DNA of 5,369 nt from an uncultured Clostridia bacterium. GTDB lineage: Bacteria; Bacillota; Clostridia; Christensenellales; UBA1242. A model generated the notes under the pieces. The model did not search any database. It was not told where the DNA came from and saw only the letters and a list, made by a program, of their open reading frames with translations. Both the position numbers and the translations under genes were made by a program. The stretch covers positions 1 to 5,369 of the forward strand of contig CANQWP010000058.1 in assembly GCA_947627585.1 (NCBI GenBank), written 5' to 3'. Position 1 is the stretch's first letter. Every line of letters starts with the position of its first letter. Below are positions 1-4,785 of this stretch, piece by piece.

Positions 1-1353
1 GACATTGAGGGCATGGCTGCCAGCCAAGGCGTTCTGACCGTGCGCGGCGGTATGACATCTCACGCTGCTGTTGTTGCTCGCGGAATGGGAACTTGCTGCG
101 TTGCAGGCTGCGGAGCAATCAAATTTGCCGATGACGGAAAATCTTTCACGCTTGGCGGAAAGAAATATAAGGAAGGGGACGTCATCTCTTTTGACGGCTC
201 AACCGGAAAGATCTATGACGGCGAAATTGAAACCGAAGATGCAAAAATCTCCGGCGAATTTGCCACAATCATGCAGTGGGCGGATAAATATCGTGATCTT
301 CAAATTCGCACAAACGCCGACAACCCAAAAGACACAGCCGTTGCGTTCAACTTTGGCGCAGAAGGCGTTGGACTTTGCCGAACAGAGCACATGTTCTTTG
401 AGGCCGACAGAATTCCTGCCGTGCGCGAAATGATTGTTTCCACAACAACCGAAGAACGCAAAAAAGCGCTCAAAAAACTTCTTCCAATGCAGCTTAAAGA
501 CTTCAAGGGCATCTTCAAAGCAATGAAAGGTCGCCCAGTGACAATTCGATTCCTCGATCCACCTCTTCACGAATTTTTGCCACACGAAGATGCTGAAATC
601 AAGGCGCTTGCAAAAGAAATGGGGCTCACTTTTGACGCTCTTAAAGCAACTGTTCAAAGTTTGCACGAATTCAACCCAATGATGGGTCACCGCGGACTTC
701 GTCTTGCTGTCACATATCCTGAAATTGCCGAGATGCAAACAGAAGCCGTTATTCGCGCCGCAATTGAAGTGCAAAAAGAGGACAAACTTGATGTTGTGCC
801 AGAAATCATGATTCCTCTCACTTGCGACAGCGTGGAATTCAAATATGTGAAAGACATTGTCACAGCAACTGCTGACAGAGTTTTGGCTGAACACAAAGTT
901 CAAATGAAATACAAAGTGGGCACAATGATTGAAATCCCACGTGCAGCCATCACTGCTGACCAAATTGCAAAACATGCCGAATTCTTCTCATTCGGGACAA
1001 ACGACCTCACTCAAATGACGTTTGGATTCTCTCGTGACGACGCCGGCAAGTTCCTTGACACATATTATGAAAAGAAGATTTTTGAAAGCGATCCATTTGC
1101 TCGTCTTGACCAAAACGGCGTTGGCAAACTTGTAAGAATTGCTGCCGAACTTGGCCGCTCAACAAGACCGGACATCAAACTTGGAATTTGCGGCGAACAT
1201 GGTGGCGACCCATCGTCTGTTGAATTCTGCCACAAAGCAGGACTCAACTATGTTTCTTGCTCGCCATATCGCGTTCCAATCGCACGTCTTGCCGCCGCAC
1301 AAGCCGCAATCAAATTCCCTCGCAACAAGAAAAAGGGCTTGTTCTCAAAATAA
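1..1353 (+). CDS. ppdK: Pyruvate,phosphate dikinase, C-terminal half (5' partial)
   Basis: PPDK interconverts pyruvate + ATP + Pi and PEP + AMP + PPi in the cytoplasm; in anaerobes it commonly serves PPi-linked glycolysis. The frame is open from base 1, so this is the last 450 residues, not a gene starting at the ATG at 13. Visible are the swivelling phosphohistidine motif GGMTSHAAVVARG (His codon 61-63), then the PEP/pyruvate-binding barrel: LCRTEHMFF (Arg codon 379-381), RPVTIRFLDPPLHEFLP, GHRGLRL, GTMIEIPRAA, FSFGTNDLTQMTFG, and GICGEHGGDPSS with the catalytic Cys at 1189-1191. His and Cys lie 376 residues apart, exactly the spacing I recall for C. symbiosum PPDK (His455/Cys831), so about 434 residues, including the ATP-grasp domain, are missing to the left. 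The C-terminus ends in a basic tail (RNKKKGLFSK) about 10 residues longer than that homologue. All key residues are intact. A terminator follows 32 bases after the stop. PEP synthase and enzyme I share the fold but not this motif set. Confidence 0.98.
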   Translation, partial: DIEGMAASQGVLTVRGGMTSHAAVVARGMGTCCVAGCGAIKFADDGKSFTLGGKKYKEGDVISFDGSTGKIYDGEIETEDAKISGEFATIMQWADKYRDLQIRTNADNPKDTAVAFNFGAEGVGLCRTEHMFFEADRIPAVREMIVSTTTEERKKALKKLLPMQLKDFKGIFKAMKGRPVTIRFLDPPLHEFLPHEDAEIKALAKEMGLTFDALKATVQSLHEFNPMMGHRGLRLAVTYPEIAEMQTEAVIRAAIEVQKEDKLDVVPEIMIPLTCDSVEFKYVKDIVTATADRVLAEHKVQMKYKVGTMIEIPRAAITADQIAKHAEFFSFGTNDLTQMTFGFSRDDAGKFLDTYYEKKIFESDPFARLDQNGVGKLVRIAAELGRSTRPDIKLGICGEHGGDPSSVEFCHKAGLNYVSCSPYRVPIARLAAAQAAIKFPRNKKKGLFSK

Positions 1354-1384
1354 GCCGCACGCAGCAATTTGAAAAAAGCAAAAT

Positions 1385-1417
1385 GAAAGAAAAACACCGA
1401 AATTTCGGTGTTTTTTT
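1385..1417. terminator. Rho-independent terminator, probably bidirectional, between ppdK and veg
   Basis: A perfect 24-base palindrome (1391-1414) has half-site AAAACACCGAAA. As RNA it folds into a CACCGA/TCGGTG stem with an AATT loop, extended by A-U pairs. On the + strand it is followed by seven Ts (1411-1417). On the - strand the run GTTTTTCTTTC (from 1395 down to 1385) is also U-rich. It lies 3' of ppdK and 3' of the convergent veg gene, so it can serve both. Confidence 0.88.
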
Positions 1418-1468
1418 GTGTCTTTTATTTTATTGAAATATTAACCATACTGTTTTACCTTTCGGTGT

Positions 1469-1702
1469 TCAGTTTTCTTCGGCAAGCACAACATTTCCGC
1501 ACAGGACATCAAAATAGGAAAAAGTTTGAAGTTTCTCGTCCGGCGTTTTGATTGTGAACACGCTTGGATAGACGTCCTTGATCATGGCGGTCACGCTTTC
1601 AATCTTTTTTCGCCCGCGATTGATTTTCATTTGCACGCTTTGGCCCTTCATTTGAGATATTTTCTGCTTGATGTCGTCAAGCCCATAGTTTATCTTTCTC
1701 AT
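1469..1702 (-). CDS. veg: Veg family protein (DUF1021)
   Basis: Predicted protein of 77 residues, usual for Veg (B. subtilis Veg is in the 80s). Family features seen are an N-terminal helix-like segment (LDDIKQKISQMKG, about residues 8-20), a basic GRKKIES block at about 30-36, YPSVFTI at 45-51, and SYFDVL at 62-67 before a short acidic end. Veg is a small cytoplasmic protein, highly transcribed in B. subtilis and reported to stimulate biofilm matrix gene expression; its biochemistry is unclear. I chose the ATG at 1702-1700 because AAGGAG (1713-1708) sits 5 bases upstream. An in-frame GTG at 1708 overlaps that ribosome binding site and is unlikely to be used. The gene converges on ppdK and diverges from sipL. 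From memory, veg lies close to yabG, sspF, ispE or sipL-type genes in many Firmicutes, which supports the call. Confidence 0.88.
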   Translation of the reverse strand: MRKINYGLDDIKQKISQMKGQSVQMKINRGRKKIESVTAMIKDVYPSVFTIKTPDEKLQTFSYFDVLCGNVVLAEEN

Positions 1703-1707
1703 AGTCA

Positions 1708-1713
1708 CTCCTT
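1708..1713 (-). promoter_or_regulatory. Ribosome binding site of veg
   Basis: AAGGAG on the minus strand lies 5 bases before ATG 1702. It overlaps an in-frame GTG at 1708, so it decides the start in favour of the ATG and a 77-residue product. Confidence 0.85.
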
Positions 1714-1723
1714 ATGCCGATTT

Positions 1724-1738
1724 TTGACAACTTGACAA
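1724..1738. repeat. Tandem TTGACAA direct repeat in the veg/sipL intergenic region
   Basis: TTGACAA occurs twice with one base between (1724-1730 and 1732-1738); on the veg strand it reads TTGTCAAGTTGTCAA. It lies 11 bases beyond the veg ribosome binding site and so falls in the veg leader or promoter. Each copy contains a perfect sigma-A -35 hexamer for the + strand, but no -10 element follows at 16-18 bases. Possible roles are a repressor site or chance in an AT-rich spacer. Confidence 0.5.
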
Positions 1739-1756
1739 AAAAATATTCAAAAAAAG

Positions 1757-1785
1757 TTCTTTTTGTGGAAAGGCCCAAATACAAT
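1757..1785 (+). promoter_or_regulatory. Candidate promoter of sipL
   Basis: AATACAAT at 1778-1785 matches seven of eight positions of the B. subtilis sigma-E -10 consensus CATACAAT. It also contains TACAAT, a good sigma-A -10. At 17 bases upstream there is only TTCTTT (1757-1762), a weak -35. Transcription would start near 1792, leaving about 27 bases of leader before ATG 1819. sipL is sigma-E dependent in C. difficile, so the mother-cell reading is attractive, but the poor -35 keeps confidence low. Confidence 0.3.
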
Positions 1786-1808
1786 ATCGTGAGATGAAAA
1801 TCGAATTT

Positions 1809-1814
1809 GGAGGG
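1809..1814 (+). promoter_or_regulatory. Ribosome binding site of sipL
   Basis: GGAGGG precedes ATG 1819 by 4 bases (5 from the GGAGG core). An in-frame TTG at 1807 overlaps it and would add four residues (MEGI), but leaves no room for ribosome binding, so the ATG is preferred. Confidence 0.85.
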
Positions 1815-1818
1815 AATT

Positions 1819-3330
1819 ATGGCTTTTGAAACAAACAAATTTACTGTTGTGAGAAAAAAGCGCTTGGAAAAAAGCACGTTCAACGTGGAGTGCAACCTTG
1901 AAACCAGCGCCGAAATTGACAAAATTTTGTCCGTTTGCCACACGGCACAGGCAGACACAGCCGAAATCTTGAACGGCGTGGCCAACTACACGGGCACAAT
2001 CGACCTGTGTGTGCTTTATATGACAGTTGACGGCGAAATTGGCACGCTCAATTCGTCTTGCCCATTCACAGGGAAGTTTGAGGACGAATTCATTTGCGTC
2101 GGCGACCGCTTGGGCATCAAAGTGGAGGTGGAGGACTATTCGATCGAGAGCGTTTCGGGCGGAAACATCAAAATTTCGTGCGTGTGCGAGCAGTCCGGCA
2201 TTCTTGTTTGTGGGCGCGAAGTGGGCAGCATTGCCACGGGCGACGAGGACATTTGCATGAAAGAGGACGAAATTTTGGTGGACACTCTTGTGGGAGAGGC
2301 GCGCGAAACGTTTTCGGTCGAGAGCGAGTTTTCCATCAAAGAGCCGGTGAAAAAGATCATCACGACGGACAGCCAAGTGTATGTCAAAAGCGTCGAGAGC
2401 GGCGTGAACTTTGTTTCAGTTGGCGGCGAGGTTGTGACGAAAATTTTGTATCTCACCGAAAGCGACCGCTTTGAAACGGGCTACACCACCGAAAATTTCA
2501 AAGAAGAAGTGGAACTTGCCGGCGTGACGCGTGAGGCTGTCAGCGAGGCGACCGCTTGCGTGAAGCACAGCGCCATCAAGTGCGAACTTGAAAACTCCGA
2601 CAAGGGAGTGGAAGTGAAAATCACCGTGCCGGTTGAAGTCAAAGTGACGGCATATCTTGAAAAAAATCAAGTCGTTGTGAAGGACCTCTATTCCACCGCA
2701 AACGAACTGCAAGTTTCGACTGAAAGTTTTGAAATGACCAAACAACTGCCATGCGATTTGTTTGAAGAGAAGATTGACGGCACGCTCACGCTTGACGAAA
2801 ACAGTCCGCGCGTGGACAAAATCATGTTTGTCGGCGGAAGCAACTTGATCGTCACAAACGCATATGTCAAAGGCGGCGAAGTTTTTGTTGAGGGCGTCAC
2901 AAAGACGAACGTGATTTATCTCAATGACGAGACCAACGCACTTTACAGCGTGACAATGGAAGTTCCGTTTGTCGTTTCGGACAAAACTGACTGCGAAGAT
3001 GGCACGGAAATTTCCGTAGATGTTGTGCTGACCGACGTGGATGTTGCCGTCAAGAAAGGGCGCGAGTTCTTGTTCGATGCCAAACTGAAAATCACCGTCA
3101 GCAAGTTCTGTCAAGTGACAGGCGCTGTCATCAGCGGAGTTGAAGTGGCAGAAAGCGCACCAGAACGCGACTGCGCAATCGAACTTGTGTTCGCTTCAGC
3201 TGGCCAAACCGCTTGGGACATCGCCAAAGCCATCCGCGTGAAAGAAGAAACGGTTGTTTTCCAAAATCCAAACCTTTCCTTCCCGCTTGAAAAAGACGAA
3301 AACGTTGTTGTGTTCTATAACGTGAAATAA
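1819..3330 (+). CDS. sipL: SipL-like spore coat morphogenetic protein (SPOCS/DUF3794 repeats + LysM)
   Basis: Predicted soluble protein of 503 residues, with no signal peptide or membrane segment; I recall C. difficile SipL as about 520. Three beta-rich SPOCS (DUF3794)-like units can be traced by a recurring strand-turn pattern. Unit 1 spans about 20-135 (IDLCVLYMTVDGEIGT), unit 2 about 165-290 (VVTKILYLTESDRFETGY) and unit 3 about 305-430 (KTNVIYLNDETNALYS). The C-terminus, about 453-501, is a LysM domain (AGQTAWDIAKAIRVKEE, then FQNPNLSF), with the usual GDT turned into GQT and the conserved Trp kept at 466. In C. difficile, SipL binds the ATPase SpoIVA through LysM and helps coat form around the forespore in the mother cell. 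Unusual here are 15 cysteines, nine of them within residues 25-146. A strong terminator follows. Other clostridial DUF3794-LysM paralogues exist, so the family is surer than the exact orthologue. The veg neighbour favours SipL. Confidence 0.85.
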   Translation: MAFETNKFTVVRKKRLEKSTFNVECNLETSAEIDKILSVCHTAQADTAEILNGVANYTGTIDLCVLYMTVDGEIGTLNSSCPFTGKFEDEFICVGDRLGIKVEVEDYSIESVSGGNIKISCVCEQSGILVCGREVGSIATGDEDICMKEDEILVDTLVGEARETFSVESEFSIKEPVKKIITTDSQVYVKSVESGVNFVSVGGEVVTKILYLTESDRFETGYTTENFKEEVELAGVTREAVSEATACVKHSAIKCELENSDKGVEVKITVPVEVKVTAYLEKNQVVVKDLYSTANELQVSTESFEMTKQLPCDLFEEKIDGTLTLDENSPRVDKIMFVGGSNLIVTNAYVKGGEVFVEGVTKTNVIYLNDETNALYSVTMEVPFVVSDKTDCEDGTEISVDVVLTDVDVAVKKGREFLFDAKLKITVSKFCQVTGAVISGVEVAESAPERDCAIELVFASAGQTAWDIAKAIRVKEETVVFQNPNLSFPLEKDENVVVFYNVK

Positions 3331-3372
3331 AAAAAATTGAAAAGCCAAATTCCAAAAATAAATAAATTTAAC

Positions 3373-3400
3373 AAAAAACGCGCAAAAAACGCGTTTTTTT
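3373..3400 (+). terminator. Rho-independent terminator of sipL
   Basis: AAAAAACGCG (3373-3382) pairs with CGCGTTTTTT (3390-3399) around a 7-base CAAAAAA loop, and the run reaches seven Ts at 3400. It begins 43 bases after the sipL stop, so spoIIR is probably transcribed from its own promoter. Confidence 0.87.
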
Positions 3401-3482
3401 CATTATTTTTCATCTCTTTGTGTCAAAAATGTCTTTGTGCAAAAATTATGAAATGTATTTTCAAATTTGAGTGAAGCGTTTT
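3401..3482. other. AT-rich promoter spacer upstream of spoIIR
   Basis: This gene-free stretch lies between the sipL terminator and the spoIIR ribosome binding site and must contain the spoIIR promoter unless the terminator leaks. spoIIR is sigma-F dependent in B. subtilis, but I found no good match to the sigma-F -35 (GTATA-like) plus -10 (GG..A.A.T) pair. The nearest is GTATT at 3455-3459 without a -10. The visible structure is the direct repeat at 3415-3446. Confidence 0.4.
3415..3446 (+). repeat. Imperfect tandem direct repeat upstream of spoIIR
   Basis: TCTTTGTGTCAAAAAT (3415-3430) is repeated as TCTTTGTGCAAAAAT (3432-3446). The only difference is one missing T, and the start-to-start period is 17 bases. 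It lies 47 bases before the spoIIR start codon. It could be a paired regulator site or a recent slippage duplication. Confidence 0.75.
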
Positions 3483-3489
3483 GGAGGGG
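3483..3489 (+). promoter_or_regulatory. Ribosome binding site of spoIIR
   Basis: GGAGGGG lies 3 bases before ATG 3493 (5 from the GGAGG core). An in-frame TTG at 3481 overlaps it and would add MEGK. As with sipL, the downstream ATG is the credible start. Confidence 0.85.
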
Positions 3490-3492
3490 AAG

Positions 3493-4011
3493 ATGAAATA
3501 TGTTTTGGCGTTTTTTGGTGTTGGGGCAATTTGTTTGGGAGTGTTTTTGTTTGGCGGGCAAAAAGCGGACACGGAAGATTATATGCGCATTCACGTGGTC
3601 GCAAATTCCAATTCAAATTTTGACCAAAATGTGAAATATGTCGTCAAAGATGCCGTGGTGGAGTTTCTTATTCCATATCTTGCGGGCGCGACAACAAAGC
3701 AAGAGGCCATGAAAGTCATCTCTAAGAATGCGGACAAAATTCAGGCGGTCGCAAACAGTGCGCTCGCTCACGAAGGGGCAAAATATGGCGCAAAGGTGGA
3801 GATTTCCAGCGAAAATTTGCCAACGCGGGCATACGGCGACTTGGTCTTGGAAGAGGGACTTTATGACGTTTTGAAAATTGAGCTTGGAAACGGCGGCGGC
3901 GACAACTGGTGGTGCGTTGTTTTTCCAGCAGTTTGTTTTGTGAATTCGTCAAATCCAAAAAATGTTGAGTATATTTCAAAAATTTGGGAAATTATAAATA
4001 GTGTAAAGTGA
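3493..4011 (+). CDS. spoIIR: Stage II sporulation protein R (SpoIIR)
   Basis: SpoIIR is made in the forespore under sigma-F and secreted into the intermembrane space. There it activates the protease SpoIIGA, which processes pro-sigma-E in the mother cell. The predicted protein has 172 residues, shorter than B. subtilis SpoIIR (about 224). A hydrophobic segment at residues 4-22 is a signal peptide or membrane anchor. The family core follows: RIHVVANSNS at 32-41, DQNVKYVVKDAV at 44-55, PTRAYGD at 110-116, GLYDVLKIELGNG at 122-134, and the diagnostic NWWCVVFPAVCFV at 138-150. It ends soon after, at 172, in a short helix-like tail. The two Cys in the last motif (141, 148) are typical and could form a disulphide. 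The start is fixed by GGAGGGG at 3483. It sits between sipL and sleB-ypeB, each needed at a different stage or compartment. Confidence 0.93.
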   Translation: MKYVLAFFGVGAICLGVFLFGGQKADTEDYMRIHVVANSNSNFDQNVKYVVKDAVVEFLIPYLAGATTKQEAMKVISKNADKIQAVANSALAHEGAKYGAKVEISSENLPTRAYGDLVLEEGLYDVLKIELGNGGGDNWWCVVFPAVCFVNSSNPKNVEYISKIWEIINSVK

Positions 4012-4073
4012 CTTCTTGCGAAGTCGAAATTGCAAGTTCGCGCTCCGCGTGATACATGCTGCAACTTAAGAAG
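4010..4073 (+). repeat. Cluster of short inverted repeats between spoIIR and sleB
   Basis: GACTTC-TTGC-GAAGTC (4010-4025) starts inside the spoIIR stop codon, forming a 6-bp stem with a 4-base loop. CGCG-CTC-CGCG (4039-4049) is enclosed by TTGCA (4030-4034) and TGCAA (4060-4064). CTTCTT (4012-4017) can instead pair with AAGAAG (4068-4073), so two mutually exclusive folds are possible. No T-run follows, so it is not a standard terminator. It is possibly a structured leader of sleB or an mRNA-end stabiliser. Confidence 0.5.
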
Positions 4074-4098
4074 CAAAGGAACTTTACAAAATAAATTT

Positions 4099-4104
4099 GG
4101 AGGA
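4099..4104 (+). promoter_or_regulatory. Ribosome binding site of sleB
   Basis: GGAGGA precedes ATG 4108 by 3 bases (4 from the GGAGG core). The frame is open further upstream, to a TTG at 4030. Only the ATG at 4108 has a ribosome binding site and gives a signal peptide starting MKKRII. Confidence 0.88.
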
Positions 4105-4107
4105 AAC

Positions 4108-4773
4108 ATGAAAAAACGAATTATTGCCGGGATCTTTGCATTCATTTTTGCATTCATTCCGGTCACAACGGCTGCAGTTGTTCAGCAAATACATAGCAGC
4201 GAAATGGTGGTGGAGGCGGCGCTGACCACAAGTCAAACTCGCACCGTGCAAACAAAACTTAAACGCTGGGGATATTATTCCGGCAAGGTTGACGGCATTT
4301 ATGGAAACTTGACGCGCAAGGCCGTGCGACTTTTTCAACAGAAAAACAACCTCGCTGTTGACGGCATTGTGGTGGCGCTTGGCATGAGCATTGCCGGCGC
4401 AAGTGATGACAGCACCACATCAAACAACGACCTCTATCTTCTTGCAAAGTGCGTGCATGCCGAGGCGCGTGGCGAGAGTTACACTGGCCAGGTGGCTGTG
4501 GCGGCGGTCATTTTGAACCGTGTGAAGAGTGCATCTTTCCCGAACACGATTGCCGGCGTGATTTATCAGCCATATGCTTTCACTGCAGTTTCTGACGGGC
4601 AGATCAACCTTGAGCCAAATCAAACGGCATACAATGCGGCGCGCGACGCTTTGAATGGCTGGGACCCGACATATGGAGCGCTCTATTATTTCAACCCTGC
4701 CACTGCGACAAGCAAATGGATTTGGAGCAGAAAACAAACAGTGACAATCGGCAAACATATTTTTGCTATTTAA
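4108..4773 (+). CDS. sleB: Spore cortex-lytic enzyme SleB
   Basis: Lytic transglycosylase that cleaves muramic-delta-lactam-containing cortex peptidoglycan during germination. It is exported from the forespore and held in the dormant spore. The predicted protein has 221 residues against about 305 in B. subtilis. A signal peptide begins MKKRIIAGIFAFIFAFIPV, with possible cleavage near residue 23 (TTAA) or 38 (VVEAA). A PG_binding_1 domain spans about 41-88 (QTKLKRWGYYSGKVDGIYG, then LFQQKNNLAVDGI). The linker is very short (about 97-108, DSTTSNND). A SleB/Hydrolase_2 domain spans 109-220. The catalytic Glu is expected at 119 in HAEARGE (codon 4462-4464). QVAVAAVILNRV, SFPNTIAGVIYQP, AFTAV.DGQI and YYFNPATATSKWIW are all conserved. 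The end of the PG-binding domain looks four or five residues short (DGIVVALGMS). The gene is followed 12 bases later by ypeB, the usual partner. CwlJ is excluded by the signal peptide and PG-binding domain. Confidence 0.95.
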   Translation: MKKRIIAGIFAFIFAFIPVTTAAVVQQIHSSEMVVEAALTTSQTRTVQTKLKRWGYYSGKVDGIYGNLTRKAVRLFQQKNNLAVDGIVVALGMSIAGASDDSTTSNNDLYLLAKCVHAEARGESYTGQVAVAAVILNRVKSASFPNTIAGVIYQPYAFTAVSDGQINLEPNQTAYNAARDALNGWDPTYGALYYFNPATATSKWIWSRKQTVTIGKHIFAI

Positions 4774-4778
4774 GGAGG
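4772..4778 (+). promoter_or_regulatory. Ribosome binding site of ypeB overlapping the sleB stop
   Basis: AAGGAGG shares its first two bases with the sleB TAA stop (4771-4773) and lies 7 bases before ATG 4786. Ribosomes ending on sleB are placed directly on the ypeB start, which favours coupled, near-equal synthesis of the two partners. Confidence 0.88.
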
Positions 4779-4785
4779 CGCGAAA

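Noticed and set aside
199..975. 258-codon open frame antisense to ppdK
   Set aside because: It lies entirely inside the well-conserved PPDK frame. The translation is rich in Phe, His and Cys with no recognisable family, as expected from the complement of a codon-biased gene.
1724..1737. Perfect sigma-A -35 hexamers (TTGACA twice) as a + strand promoter
   Set aside because: No TATAAT-like hexamer lies 16-18 bases downstream of either copy. The nearest -10 (TACAAT at 1780) is over 40 bases away.
2416..3114. 232-codon open frame antisense to sipL, and a similar 209-codon one at 1747-2376
   Set aside because: Both mirror the sipL codons, have biased Phe/His/Asn composition and resemble no family. 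sipL itself has a ribosome binding site, domains and a terminator.
3523..3540. Lipoprotein signal in SpoIIR (Cys14 in GAICLG)
   Set aside because: The residue before Cys is Ile, not Gly, Ala or Ser, and the Cys is in the middle of the hydrophobic stretch rather than at its end.
4010..4025. Hairpin after spoIIR as a rho-independent terminator
   Set aside because: The stem is only 6 bp and is followed by GAAATTGC rather than a T-run.
4051..4061. Sigma-G or sigma-E -10 element for sleB (GATACATG or CATGCTG)
   Set aside because: Each matches partly, but no suitable -35 lies at the required distance, so no promoter is called.
4030..4107. Longer SleB starting at the TTG at 4030
   Set aside because: It would put 26 polar residues before a good signal peptide, lacks a ribosome binding site, and reads through the sleB ribosome binding site.
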